This document shows, piece after piece, positions 8,169 to 17,998 of a stretch of DNA of 64,000 nucleotides (position 1 is the first letter of the stretch; each line of letters starts with the position of its first letter). Below the pieces are notes generated by a model that saw only the letters and a program-made list of their open reading frames with translations, did no database searches and was not told where the DNA came from. The stretch is from Halopseudomonas xinjiangensis (lineage in GTDB: Bacteria; Pseudomonadota; Gammaproteobacteria; Pseudomonadales; Pseudomonadaceae), in NCBI RefSeq assembly GCF_900104945.1, contig NZ_LT629736.1, positions 1,240,001 through 1,304,000 on the forward strand, read 5' to 3'. Made by a program: the position numbers and the translations under genes.

Positions 8169-11111
8169 GTGGCAAAACTCGGCCGTATCCTTCTGATCGT
8201 CCTTCTGGTTCTACTGGCTTTGGTGATCGCCGCCGCGGTCGCGGTCGAAACGCGATGGGCTCGCGGCCTGATGGAAGATCAGCTCAGTCAACGCATGGAA
8301 GGTCGGGCGGTAAACATTGGCGACCTGGAGATCGACTGGGGATTCCCGCTCGGTATTCAGGCCAGCGATGTACAAATTGCTAATGCGGACTGGGCTGAGC
8401 ATGAACAGCTGCTCAGTGTCGATGCGCTGGATGTCACGCTCAAGGTCGGTCCGCTGTTTCGCGGCCAGGTTGCCTTGGGCACTGTCGATCTGCAGCAACC
8501 AACCGTGCATCTGGCCCGCCGCGAGGACGGTACCACCAACTGGGATGCGCTGACTCCTGATGAAGAAAAGGAGGATAAGGAGCCGCCGGTTCAGCCGGAC
8601 ATCATCCGCATACGCGACGGGACATTCACCTACCGGGATGAAGCCCTGGATGCCGACATCGCTGTGACGGTGCAGACCGAGGAGAGCGAGGAGCAGCGGC
8701 AGCTTCAGGTCACCGGACGTGGCGAGTTCCAGGGAGAAACCTTCCAGCTCGACGCCCAGGGAGGTGCCCCGTCCGAGGCGCTGGAGCAGGGTTCGCGTTA
8801 CCCGGTGACTATCGATGCGAGCCTCGGGGACATGCGGCTAGGGTTCGAAGGCGAATCCTTGAACATCTACCGTCTCGAGGCGCTACACGGTGATATCGAG
8901 TTCACCGCTCCGGATCAGGCCCAGCTGACCAAGCTGACGAATCTGCTGGACCAGCCCGGCCTGACTGTCCCTCCTGTGGACTTGCAGGCCGAGCTGAATC
9001 ACCAGGACGAGCGATGGGCGCTTGAGAACATTCAGGCCAACGCGGGTAGCAGCGACCTGAGTGGCTCGGCTGCCGTCAGGCTGACCGACACGCCGCAGTT
9101 TGACGTTCAGCTCGATTCCGAACAGATCAATCTCAATGAATTTGGCGTAGCAGAGATGCTCGCAGAGAAGCGCGACCCCGCCAACCGCGAGCGCGGCGCG
9201 AAGGTCGGAGTGGAGCAAAGCACGGAAGAGAAGCAACAGGAGCAAGAGCAGGAGCAAGGCGGCGAAGAGCCGAGTTGGGACCAACGCATGTCCGACATGC
9301 TGGCGCCGCTGCGCGACTATGCCGGCAATGCGGATGTTCAAGTGGGCGAGCTGATATTGGGCGAAGCTCGTCTGAGCGATCTCGCACTGCAGGGTTCGCT
9401 TGAGTCGGGCAGGTTGCAGATTGATCAACTGAACGCCGCTCAGGATTCAGGCGGGCTGGGCGCGTCAGGCTGGATCGAAGCACAGGAAGACACCATCCGC
9501 GCCGACCTGACTGCCAATCTGGACCACCTGAACCTTGGTCAGGCACTGCAGCCGTTCGGAATGGAGCAGCTGGGTATCGTCGATGGTCAGCTGCACGGCG
9601 CATTCGATGGCGATGCATTGCGCATCAGCGATACCCAGCTCAGCCATGACAAGCCCGAGCAGGAGCTGCATATTCAGGCGCAGATAATGTCGCGCGAGGT
9701 CCCTGACACCGAAGCACCGGGGTTGCACGTCGAAGGTCAGGGCACGCGGCAAGGGGAAGGCTTTGAGTTCAACCTGACCATGGGCCCTTTGCTTGATCTC
9801 AAGGCGGAAGATCAACCCTATCCGGTCGAGGGCACGCTGACTTCCGGCGAAACCAGGGCAACCATCGACGGCAGCATCACCCAGCCTCTGGAGCTCAAGG
9901 CGTTCGATATTCGCTTCGACATCGCCGGACCCAACCCCGCCGAACTCAATCCGGTGACAGGGCTAAGTCTTCCCGACCTCCAGCAATATCAGGCCTCGGG
10001 GCGTATGCAACTGCAAAATCAGTTGCTGCGCGTGACCGATCTGCGAGCCACCATCGGCAAGAGCGACCTGAGCGGCGATGTACGGGTGGATTTCGACGGA
10101 AGGACGATGCTGTGGGCTACCTTGCACTCCAATCAGATCAACACCAACGACCTCATCAAAGTGGCAGAAGCCGCTGACACAGCCGACCAGCAGGACCCGG
10201 AGCAATTCAAGTCACCCGGAGAAGTGTTCGACCATGAGCCGCTGGATTTTCAGGTACTAGGTCAGATCGATGCAGAGATTCGCTACCGCGCGGATAACAT
10301 CATCGCCAAGGATATTCCGATGAATGATGTAGTGCTCGATGCGAGCCTCGACGAGGGGGTTCTGCAGGTCAAGCCGCTGCGCGTTGGACTTGGCGGTGGC
10401 GATGTGAGCGTCGACGGCGAGCTTAACGCCCGGGAGCCCGCGTTGCAGGGCGATCTGAGCCTGTCGATAAAACAGGTCAATCTCACTCCATTGCTTGAAA
10501 GTGCGGATCTGCCGCAGCTGGCCAAGGACAGTGCAGGCGTGCTGGGCGGGAAGGGCAACCTGCGCTTCTCGGGTGAGTCGGTTGCCGAGTTGATGGCCGG
10601 CCTGGATGGCGTTATCGAATTAGCCATGTCAGGCGGATACCTGGATGCGCTAGCCGTCGAGGTGGTCGGGCTCGACGCAGGCGAGGCTCTGGTTTCGGCT
10701 GTGTCGGATGATCAGCGCGTACCGCTGCGCTGTACCTACGTCAAGGCGGACGCCGAGGACGGCCTGGTTACGATGGAGAATTTCTACATCAACACGGCCG
10801 ACACCAACATCATTGGTGGCGGCACCATCAATCTGGCTACCGAGCAGCTGGATCTGGTAATCAAGCCGAATGCGAAGGACTTTAGTGTGCTGTCGGCCGA
10901 TACCCCGGTTGAGCTGAACGGTAGCCTCGGTGATCCCAAGGTCAGTGTGTTGACCGGTAGTCTGGTTGCCAAGGGCATAGCGAGTGTAGTGGGTGCCCTG
11001 GTTGCGCCGCCGCTCGCCATCCTGCCGTGGATTGAAACAGGAACCGGGGAAGGCACCGGGCCGGGATGCCGGCAGGCATTGCAGGAGTTCCAGCAACCGC
11101 AGGAGCAGTGA
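8169..11111 (+). CDS. AsmA family protein
   Basis: The 980-residue protein has one N-terminal membrane anchor (hydrophobic residues 4-24) followed by a very long beta-rich periplasmic region, ending in the conserved C-terminal AsmA segment (near LAVEVVGLDAGEALVSAV and the NIIGGGTINLATEQLDLVIKP stretch). A Gln/Glu-rich low-complexity linker lies around 350-370. AsmA-like proteins belong to the bridge-like lipid transfer superfamily and influence phospholipid traffic to the outer membrane. The GTG start is supported by AGGAG 7 nt upstream. It is monocistronic as far as visible. Confidence 0.9.
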   Translation: MAKLGRILLIVLLVLLALVIAAAVAVETRWARGLMEDQLSQRMEGRAVNIGDLEIDWGFPLGIQASDVQIANADWAEHEQLLSVDALDVTLKVGPLFRGQVALGTVDLQQPTVHLARREDGTTNWDALTPDEEKEDKEPPVQPDIIRIRDGTFTYRDEALDADIAVTVQTEESEEQRQLQVTGRGEFQGETFQLDAQGGAPSEALEQGSRYPVTIDASLGDMRLGFEGESLNIYRLEALHGDIEFTAPDQAQLTKLTNLLDQPGLTVPPVDLQAELNHQDERWALENIQANAGSSDLSGSAAVRLTDTPQFDVQLDSEQINLNEFGVAEMLAEKRDPANRERGAKVGVEQSTEEKQQEQEQEQGGEEPSWDQRMSDMLAPLRDYAGNADVQVGELILGEARLSDLALQGSLESGRLQIDQLNAAQDSGGLGASGWIEAQEDTIRADLTANLDHLNLGQALQPFGMEQLGIVDGQLHGAFDGDALRISDTQLSHDKPEQELHIQAQIMSREVPDTEAPGLHVEGQGTRQGEGFEFNLTMGPLLDLKAEDQPYPVEGTLTSGETRATIDGSITQPLELKAFDIRFDIAGPNPAELNPVTGLSLPDLQQYQASGRMQLQNQLLRVTDLRATIGKSDLSGDVRVDFDGRTMLWATLHSNQINTNDLIKVAEAADTADQQDPEQFKSPGEVFDHEPLDFQVLGQIDAEIRYRADNIIAKDIPMNDVVLDASLDEGVLQVKPLRVGLGGGDVSVDGELNAREPALQGDLSLSIKQVNLTPLLESADLPQLAKDSAGVLGGKGNLRFSGESVAELMAGLDGVIELAMSGGYLDALAVEVVGLDAGEALVSAVSDDQRVPLRCTYVKADAEDGLVTMENFYINTADTNIIGGGTINLATEQLDLVIKPNAKDFSVLSADTPVELNGSLGDPKVSVLTGSLVAKGIASVVGALVAPPLAILPWIETGTGEGTGPGCRQALQEFQQPQEQ

Positions 11112-11129
11112 GTGGGCGTGGTGTCGGCT

Positions 11130-11258
11130 TTGTAGGGGTGGGGCGGTGTGACTGCGAAAAAGGTTGCTCATGGCTCGCTTTCGCGCCCAGGTGCGCTCCT
11201 ACACAGAGGGTCTAGTGGGGTGGTTTTTCTGTAGGAGCGGGCATGACCGCGAAAATCT
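11130..11258. repeat. REP palindromes between AsmA and sugar dehydrogenase genes
   Basis: Contains TTTCGCGCCCAGGTGCGCTCC...TAC and GTAGGAGCGGGCATGACCGCG followed by AAAA, the same inverted halves seen in the tandem array. Located between converging genes. Confidence 0.7.
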
Positions 11259-11260
11259 TT

Positions 11261-11296
11261 GGAGAGTGGCGCGGGTGACTACCCGCGCCACTCTCC
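11261..11296 (-). terminator. 16-bp perfect hairpin, terminator of the sugar dehydrogenase gene
   Basis: GGAGAGTGGCGCGGGT and its exact complement flank a 4-nt loop. Read on the minus strand it begins about 9 nt after the stop of the gene ending at 11305 and is followed by an AAAGATTTTC tract. The stem is long and GC-rich, the U tract modest. Confidence 0.6.
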
Positions 11297-11304
11297 GCAG
11301 CCCA

Positions 11305-13125
11305 CTAACGCTGGTAGGTTCCTATCAGTGTCCCGCTGGCCAGCACCTTGTCTCGCATCGACTCCAGCAATCTCGTACGTCCTACGCCAAACGGCAGGTT
11401 GAGCTTGCTGTTGAGCGCAAAGACGTGGAAATGATAGCGGTGAGGATTATCGCCCTTGGGCGGGCGTGGGCCGTAGTAGCCCAGCGTGCCGCGATCATTC
11501 TGCCCCTGTAGCGCGCCGTCCAGATGCGGTAGGCGAGGCATGCCGGGTACGCCGGAGGACAGCTCGGTGGTGTCCTCGGGGAGGTCATAAAGCAGCCAGT
11601 GCACGAATGGGCTGGCTGTCGGCGCGTCCGGATCCTCCATGATGACCACGTAGCTTCGAGTCCCCTCGGGGCCGGCATTCCAGCTCAGTTCCGGAGAGAT
11701 GTCATCACCCTCAGCGACGTGTTCCTGGGGGATGCTGGCATCCTGGCCGAAGTCCGAAGAGCTCAGCTGCAGGTCCGGTCCGTCGTGCTGCAGCAACTCG
11801 GTAGCCAGCTTGTTCGAGGCGGGTGGACGCTGCTCGCGGTTCAGCTGTTGGTCATCGAGCATGCCGACCCACGCGCCTTCGGCATTGGTTGGCGTCAGCT
11901 CTACCGGTTCGGCAGACTGCGCCGCTTCCGGAGAATAGCTGATCCGGTAGATGATTCCGCCCTTGTCATCCGACACCAGCAGCGAGCCATCGCCGGCCTG
12001 GGCGAGGCCCGCCAGCCGGGCCGACTGTTTCCATTGGTCACCGTCCTGATTCAGAAAACCGGTCACGAACGGCTGAAAGGCGACCGGTCGGCCGCTTTCG
12101 AAGCGGACGCGCACAATCTCGTAACCAGACGGCGGCTTGCGATTCCAGGAGCCGCGCATGGCGACGAAGGCGTCGCCGCGGTATTCCTCGGGAAATTGCT
12201 CGCCACTGTAGAAGGCCATCTGCATCGGTGCCGCGTGCGGCACGTACAGGGCCACCGGATTGACGCTGCGCCGGGCCCACTGGTCATGCGTTATGCCGCC
12301 AGGCGGCTCGTCCGCCGGGTTGGGCTTGCCGTCATCGTAAATGTAGGGCCAGCCGTAACGCTGGCCCTCGCGTATCAGGTTGAGTTCTTCATGCTGCACG
12401 TTATCGCCGAGCCAGTCGGTGCCATGGTCGAAACCGTACAGGCGACCGGTCTCCGGTTCGAAGCCGAAGCCGATGGTGTTTCGCAGACCACTGGCGAAAA
12501 CCTTGCGCGCCGAGCCATCCGATTTGACCTGCAGCATGGTGGCGTTTTCCGGGTTGTCTTCGCTGCAGCTGTTGCAGGTGGAGCCGACGCTCAGATAGAG
12601 CGCCTTGTCTGGCCCCACGACAAGCGTGCGGTTCGGATGCTGGCCTGCGTCAGGCAAGTCATCCAGTAGCCGTTCGAGCGGGGCGAAGCTGCCGTCTTCC
12701 TGAATGCTGGTGCGGTACAGGTTCTTGATCGTCACCAGATACACGGTGTTGCCGTCGATGGCGATGCCATGCATGTTGGGCCGGTTGGCGACGACCCGCT
12801 GTTCGTCCGCCTCGCCGTCACCATCGGTATCGCGCAGCATCAATACATCGCCCATCTCTTGCCGCGTCACATACACGGTGCCGTCGTCGCTCACCGCGAT
12901 CATCCGCGGGTTGACGAGATCTTCGGCGAACCGGGTGATGGTAAAGCCGGCGGGCATGCGCAATTGCGACACCGTCTGCGACGCCTCGCCGGGCTGCAAT
13001 ACGTGGCCGACTACTTCCACGTCGGAAGCCTTGAGGCGCTCGACCTGCTCCTGGACCGGATCCTGGGCGAGGGCAGTGCCGCTGGCGACGAGGGGCAGAA
13101 CGAAAAGAGGGCGCAGTGCTTTCAT
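11305..13125 (-). CDS. PQQ-dependent sugar dehydrogenase-like beta-propeller fused to a YbhB/PEBP domain
   Basis: The 606-residue protein has a Sec signal peptide (cleavage near residue 20), then a six-bladed propeller of the soluble glucose/sorbosone dehydrogenase type: the GFGFEPETGRLYGFDHGTDW region, GQRYGWPYIYDDGKPNP and MRGSWNRKPPSGYE are typical. Residues from about 445 onward form a second domain with the phosphatidylethanolamine-binding protein signature DPDAP...FVHWLLYDLP and GYYGPRPPKGD. Both domains are common alone; joined in one exported polypeptide they are unusual. The propeller should oxidise sugars in the periplasm if it binds PQQ; the role of the PEBP domain is unknown. A hairpin terminator follows. 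Confidence 0.85.
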   Translation of the reverse strand: MKALRPLFVLPLVASGTALAQDPVQEQVERLKASDVEVVGHVLQPGEASQTVSQLRMPAGFTITRFAEDLVNPRMIAVSDDGTVYVTRQEMGDVLMLRDTDGDGEADEQRVVANRPNMHGIAIDGNTVYLVTIKNLYRTSIQEDGSFAPLERLLDDLPDAGQHPNRTLVVGPDKALYLSVGSTCNSCSEDNPENATMLQVKSDGSARKVFASGLRNTIGFGFEPETGRLYGFDHGTDWLGDNVQHEELNLIREGQRYGWPYIYDDGKPNPADEPPGGITHDQWARRSVNPVALYVPHAAPMQMAFYSGEQFPEEYRGDAFVAMRGSWNRKPPSGYEIVRVRFESGRPVAFQPFVTGFLNQDGDQWKQSARLAGLAQAGDGSLLVSDDKGGIIYRISYSPEAAQSAEPVELTPTNAEGAWVGMLDDQQLNREQRPPASNKLATELLQHDGPDLQLSSSDFGQDASIPQEHVAEGDDISPELSWNAGPEGTRSYVVIMEDPDAPTASPFVHWLLYDLPEDTTELSSGVPGMPRLPHLDGALQGQNDRGTLGYYGPRPPKGDNPHRYHFHVFALNSKLNLPFGVGRTRLLESMRDKVLASGTLIGTYQR

Positions 13126-13316
13126 ATGATGTGGCCTGTCGTGAAGATCGAGGCAGCGCTTGGCGCTGGCGGGATTACGGGCGTCATACGTGTGATAGCT
13201 CGTCTACCGGCGGAGTTCCGCTGCGCTTGGCGCTGTGAAACCATTCGGCACTCGACCTGAACCTCGGGGCTGCGACCGCCTCAAAGGTTGTACGCAGTCA
13301 CCACGAGGAGATCCCT

Positions 13317-13742
13317 ATGCAAGTTCAGGTAAACAGCAATCACATCCCAGGCAGTGTCGATCTTCAGGAATGGGTGGGTTCGACCGTGGTCGAGCGCCTC
13401 GAGCGCTATGATGAGCTGCTGACGCGGGTCGAGATCCATGTCAGTGACGAGAACGCGGAGAAGGGCGGCGCCGAGGACAAGCGCTGCCAGATCGAGTTTC
13501 GCCCCAAGGGCCACCAATCCATGTCGGTCACGCACAAGGCCGAATCCTTGTTGCTCGCGGTCGAAGGTGCCGCCGACAAGGCCCGCCACGCCCTTGATCA
13601 CCTCACTGGCAAGCTCGATACGCACCCGGTTTCACCGGGCCGGATCGATGATCCCTTGCTCGACGAGCCACCGCAGGAGGTTAAGGACGCCATGCTCGAA
13701 GAGGACTTCCTCTCAAAGCAGGAGCGGCTCAACGGCGAATAA
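13317..13742 (+). CDS. HPF/RaiA-like ribosome-associated protein
   Basis: The 141-residue product has the short beta-alpha-beta layout of S30EA/HPF family proteins: an N-terminal strand MQVQVNSN, a helix ending in ERYDELLTRVEIHVSD, a strand region CQIEFRPKGHQSMSV and a helix VEGAADKARHALDHL. The C-terminal 40 residues are acidic and probably disordered. Classical family members occupy the decoding centre of idle ribosomes. Here divergence from canonical HPF is clear, so action on ribosomes is inferred from the fold. GAGGAG precedes the ATG. Exonuclease III lies downstream on the same strand, 69 bp away. Confidence 0.7.
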   Translation: MQVQVNSNHIPGSVDLQEWVGSTVVERLERYDELLTRVEIHVSDENAEKGGAEDKRCQIEFRPKGHQSMSVTHKAESLLLAVEGAADKARHALDHLTGKLDTHPVSPGRIDDPLLDEPPQEVKDAMLEEDFLSKQERLNGE

Positions 13743-13811
13743 GCTCGCCAGGGCGCGGTGTGCCGTCACCGCGCCTGATTTCCTTCCGATGATCCCAACC
13801 CGAGGATGTCC

Positions 13812-14594
13812 GTGAGCCAGCTGAAAATCGCTACGTTCAACATCAACGGTATTCGCTCGCGATTGCCGGCCCTGCTGGAATGGCTGAAGCGAGAGGCGCC
13901 CGACATCGTCTGTCTGCAGGAACTCAAGGCCGGGGATGATGTGTTTCCCATCGATGACATTCGCGACGCGGGTTACGGTGCCATCTGGCATGGCCAGAAG
14001 TCCTGGAACGGCGTGGCCATTCTCGCCAAGGACATGGACCCGCTGCCTATCCGTCGTGGCTTGCCGGATGACCCGGATACCTCGCAAAGCCGTTATATCG
14101 AAGCTGCTGCCCATGGCATCGTTGTCGGAGGGCTGTATCTGCCCAACGGTAACCCGCAGCCAGGGCCGAAGTTCGACTACAAACTGGCCTGGTTCGAGCA
14201 GCTGATCAAGCATGCCCAGGGCCTGTTCGACTGCGGCCATCCCGTTGTGTTGGCCGGCGACTACAATGTGATCCCCACCGACTTCGATATTTACAACACC
14301 CGCTCCTGGAAAAAGGATGCGCTGCTGCAGCCGGAAAGCCGCGAATGCTATCAGCGCCTGCTCGACCAGGGCTGGGTCGACTCGTTGCGGCATCTCTATC
14401 CGGACGAGCGCATCTACACGTTCTGGGATTATTTCCGTCAGCACTGGCCGAAGAACTCCGGTATGCGCATCGACCACTTGCTGCTCAATGCCGAATTGGC
14501 GCCGCGCCTGCGCGCCGGAGGCGTGGATCGTTGGGTGCGTGATCTGCCCAAGGCCAGCGACCACGCACCCACCTGGATCGAAATAGACCTGTAG
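13812..14594 (+). CDS. xthA: Exodeoxyribonuclease III
   Basis: The 260-residue product is a full-length EEP-fold nuclease: IATFNINGIRSRL at the N terminus, LQELK with metal-binding Glu37, LAGDYNVIPTDFDIYN, RIDHLLLN and the closing SDHAPTWIEIDL. It removes abasic sites and 3' blocking groups and has 3'-5' exonuclease activity in base-excision repair. GTG at 13812 is chosen because GAGGA sits 7 nt upstream; the ATG at 13806 would overlap that site. The gene ends at a REP cluster. Confidence 0.93.
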   Translation: MSQLKIATFNINGIRSRLPALLEWLKREAPDIVCLQELKAGDDVFPIDDIRDAGYGAIWHGQKSWNGVAILAKDMDPLPIRRGLPDDPDTSQSRYIEAAAHGIVVGGLYLPNGNPQPGPKFDYKLAWFEQLIKHAQGLFDCGHPVVLAGDYNVIPTDFDIYNTRSWKKDALLQPESRECYQRLLDQGWVDSLRHLYPDERIYTFWDYFRQHWPKNSGMRIDHLLLNAELAPRLRAGGVDRWVRDLPKASDHAPTWIEIDL

Positions 14595-14868
14595 GGGCAC
14601 ACCCGGGCGCGAAGGGTTGCGTTGGTGGGCGCCGAGAGGTGGTTGATAACAGCGCAGATTCTTCTTCGCGGTCATGCGCGCTCCTACGGAAAAGCGCGTC
14701 GGCCTCGTCTGTAGGAGCGCACCTGGGCGGGAAGGGTTAGGCGGGCGGCGCCGCGTGCTGATTGATTAACGGCGTGGATTCTTCTTCGCGGTCATGCCCG
14801 CTCCTACGGAAAAGCGCGTCGGCCTCGTCTGTAGGAGCGCACCTGGGCGCGAAGGGGTTGGTTCGGAA
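14594..14868. repeat. REP cluster with a 120-bp tandem duplication
   Basis: CTCCTACGGAAAAGCGCGTC occurs at 14681 and again exactly 120 bp later at 14801; flanking CTTCTTCGCGGTCATG and GTAGGAGCGCACCTGGGCG are repeated too. It fills the gap between the converging xthA and RND permease genes. Confidence 0.85.
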
Positions 14869-17800
14869 TCACGCGGCATCTTCCTCGGGCTGGATCTTTT
14901 TCTTGCTCAGCCAGCGGCGTACCACCAGGTAGAACAGGGGCGTATAGAACAGGCCGAGTGCAGTGGCGACGATCATCCCGCCCATTACGCCAGTGCCTAC
15001 GGCAATGCGTCCGGCGGCACCAGCGCCGCTTGAGAGTACCAATGGGAGCATGCCGAGGATGAACGTCAGCGAGGTCATGAGAATCGGGCGGAAACGCATG
15101 CGTACGGCATCCATCACCGCGTCATGTACCGACTTACCCTGGGCTTCTTGCTCGATGGCAAACTCCACCACCAGGATGGCGTTCTTCGCCGATAGCCCGA
15201 TGATGGTCACCAGACCGACGTTGAAATACACGTTGGCGGGCAGGTCGCGCATCATAGCGAACAGGATGGCACCTAGCGCGCCGAGCGGCACGACCAGCAG
15301 CACGGCAATTGGAATGGTCCAGCTTTCATAGAGCGCAGCCAGCACCATCAATACCATGATGAACGACAAGCCCAGCAGCAGCCCGACCTGACCGGAAGCC
15401 TGCTGCTCCTGGAACGACGCGCCAGACCATTCGTAGCCGAAGCCTTCGGGTAACTGGCTGGCAAGACGTGCCAGCTCTTCCATGGCCTCGCCGGTGGTAT
15501 GCCCTCCAGCCGCGTTACCCGAGATACTCATGGCCGGATAGCCGTTGTAGCGGTGCAGCTGTGTTGGCCCCTGCGTCCATTCAACTGTCGCAAAGGAGCC
15601 GAATGGCACGTTCTCGCCTTCGTCGTTGGGAACCTTCAGATCGAGCACGTCCTGCGGCGTCATGCGATGCGGAGAGTCGCCTTGCAGCAATACCTGCAAG
15701 ACGCGACCGTCAAGGTTGAAGTCATTGGCGTAGGCACTGCCGAAGGTCGCGCCGAGCGTGGCATTGACCTCGCTGATCGACAGGCCCAGCGCGCGAGCGC
15801 GGATGCGATCGATGCTGACCCGTAGCCGGGGCGCATCTTCGGCGCCTTCGGGACGCACGTTTTCGAGAATCTCGCTCTGGCTGGCCATGCCGAGCAACTG
15901 ATTCCGGGCTTCGACCAGCGCGTCGTAACCGCGGCCGCCGCGATCCTCGAGCTCGAAACTGAACCCTCCTGCCACGCCCAGCGAGGGGATCGAGGGCGGG
16001 TTCAGTGCGATCACCCGGGCTTCGGCGACCTGCGACAGGGCACCCATCGCCTTGCGCACCAGAGCTGGCGCACTCTGCTCGGGCTCGGGGCGCTCTTCCC
16101 AGGGGGTAAGCCGTACGAAGGACATCGCATGGGCCTGGCCCTGGCCGAAGAAGCTGAAACCGTACACAGCCAACACGTTCTCCACTACAGGCTGGTCCTG
16201 ATAGAACGCCTTGACCTGTTCCACCGCTTCGGCCGTACGTTCAATGGTTGCTCCGGGCGGCGCCTGCACGACTGTCATGACCGAGCCCTGGTCTTCCTCG
16301 GGCAGGAATGCAGTCGGCATGCGCAGAAAGAGGAAGGCGGTGAGCGCCAGCAGCGCAGCGAATCCGAGCAGGAAGATCATGGGGTGCGTCAGGACCTTCC
16401 CGACCCCGGCGTGGTACCGGGTGGTGGTTGCATCCATCAGCCTGTTGAACGGATGAAACACGCGTTCGCTTAGGCGCTTCTTGCCGCTCTCGTCGCGCGG
16501 TTTGAGCAGGGTTGCACACAGCGCGGGCGTCAGCGTCAGCGCAAGGAAGGTAGAGATGGCCACGGCGATGGACAGGGTTACCGCAAACTGCCGGTAGATT
16601 CCGCCGGTCGAGCCGGGGAAGAAGGCCAACGGCACGAATACCGCAATCAACGCCAGAGTCGTGCCGATGATGGCGGCACTGACCTGACTCATCGCCTGGA
16701 CCGTCGCCTTGTAGGGCGACAAGCCTTCTTCGTCAATGAGGCGCTTGACGTTTTCCACCACGACAATGGTGTCATCTACCAGCGTACCGATCGCCAGGAC
16801 CATGCCGAACAGGCTGAGCAGGTTGATGGAAAACCCCAGCAGCCATAGCCCCAGACAGGTGCCGATCAGGGTAATCGGAATGACGATGGTCGGAATGACT
16901 GTGGTCCGCCAGTTTTGCAAGAACAGCAGCATCACCAGAATGACCAGCAGCATGGCCTGACCTAGCGTCATCAACACTTGGCGGATGGACGACGAAATGA
17001 ACGGTGTCGAGTCGTACGGCACGCTCCAGCTGATGTCCTCGGGAAAACTGTTCTCCAGCTCCGTCATGCGCGCCTTGACCGCGCCGGCGGTGTCCAGCGC
17101 GTTAGCGCCTGGTGACAACTGCACGGCCAGACCGGCGATGGGCTTGTCGTTAAGCTCGCTGCGGGAGGTGTAGTCCTGTGCCCCGAGTTCGACCCGGGCG
17201 ACATCGCGCAGGCGAACGGCCGATCCGTCCGGATTGGCACGCAGTATGATCGAGCCGAATTCCTCCGGCGTGGTGAACCGGCCCTGGGTCTCGATCGGTG
17301 CGGTGATCTCGACGCCTTCGCTGAGCGGGGTATCGCCGATCGCGCCACCGGCGGCCTGGCTGTTCTGCTCACGGACCGCGGCGAGTACCTGGCTGGCGGA
17401 CATCCCGAAATTGGCCAGCCGATCCGGATTCAGCCAGATACGCATCGCGTACGGGGTATAGAACTCGCGGATGTCACCGACGCCAGGTACCCGGCGCAGC
17501 TCATCGACGATATCCGTCGTAGCAAAATGGCCCAGCTCGAGGCTGCTGAGCGCGCCGCTTTCCGAGCGGATGGCGATAATCAGAAGGAAGCTCGAGTTTG
17601 CCTGGTAGACGCGAATGCCCTGGCGGCGGACTTCTTCGGGCAGACGCTGTTCAACGCGACTGAGCCGGTTCTGGACATCCATCTGCGCGGCGTCGATGTC
17701 GGTGCCCGGTTCAAGCGTCAGTTCGATTTGCGCGCTGCCGTTGGAGCGGCTGGTCGAATCCATGTACAGGTAACCTTCGACGCCGTTGAGTTCCTGCTCG

Positions 17801-17997
17801 ATCACCTGCGTGACGTTGGTTTCCAGCACCTGTGCGTCGCCGCCGGGGTAGGTGACGTTGATGTTCAACGCCGGTGGCGCGATCTCCGGATACTGCTCTA
17901 CCGGGAGATCCTGCAGGGCGATCAGGCCGCCGAGCAGAATGCCCAGTGCGACGACCCAGGCCAGTACCGGGCGACGAATGAAAAAGGCTGGCGACAT
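14869..17997 (-). CDS. RND multidrug efflux permease (HAE1/AcrB type)
   Basis: About 1042 residues, the usual size. The start MSPAFFIRRPVLAW is diagnostic; ATG at 17997 begins one base after the TGA of the upstream adaptor gene, while an alternative ATG at 18012 would add five residues. The Asp pair of the proton relay is in GTLVDDTIVVVENV within TM4. Large periplasmic loops and about 12 helices follow the AcrB plan. It pumps hydrophobic and amphiphilic drugs from periplasm or inner-membrane leaflet through a tripartite pump. No outer-membrane channel gene is present, so an OprM/TolC-like channel encoded elsewhere is needed. Confidence 0.93.
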   Translation of the reverse strand: MSPAFFIRRPVLAWVVALGILLGGLIALQDLPVEQYPEIAPPALNINVTYPGGDAQVLETNVTQVIEQELNGVEGYLYMDSTSRSNGSAQIELTLEPGTDIDAAQMDVQNRLSRVEQRLPEEVRRQGIRVYQANSSFLLIIAIRSESGALSSLELGHFATTDIVDELRRVPGVGDIREFYTPYAMRIWLNPDRLANFGMSASQVLAAVREQNSQAAGGAIGDTPLSEGVEITAPIETQGRFTTPEEFGSIILRANPDGSAVRLRDVARVELGAQDYTSRSELNDKPIAGLAVQLSPGANALDTAGAVKARMTELENSFPEDISWSVPYDSTPFISSSIRQVLMTLGQAMLLVILVMLLFLQNWRTTVIPTIVIPITLIGTCLGLWLLGFSINLLSLFGMVLAIGTLVDDTIVVVENVKRLIDEEGLSPYKATVQAMSQVSAAIIGTTLALIAVFVPLAFFPGSTGGIYRQFAVTLSIAVAISTFLALTLTPALCATLLKPRDESGKKRLSERVFHPFNRLMDATTTRYHAGVGKVLTHPMIFLLGFAALLALTAFLFLRMPTAFLPEEDQGSVMTVVQAPPGATIERTAEAVEQVKAFYQDQPVVENVLAVYGFSFFGQGQAHAMSFVRLTPWEERPEPEQSAPALVRKAMGALSQVAEARVIALNPPSIPSLGVAGGFSFELEDRGGRGYDALVEARNQLLGMASQSEILENVRPEGAEDAPRLRVSIDRIRARALGLSISEVNATLGATFGSAYANDFNLDGRVLQVLLQGDSPHRMTPQDVLDLKVPNDEGENVPFGSFATVEWTQGPTQLHRYNGYPAMSISGNAAGGHTTGEAMEELARLASQLPEGFGYEWSGASFQEQQASGQVGLLLGLSFIMVLMVLAALYESWTIPIAVLLVVPLGALGAILFAMMRDLPANVYFNVGLVTIIGLSAKNAILVVEFAIEQEAQGKSVHDAVMDAVRMRFRPILMTSLTFILGMLPLVLSSGAGAAGRIAVGTGVMGGMIVATALGLFYTPLFYLVVRRWLSKKKIQPEEDAA

Positions 17998-17998
17998 G

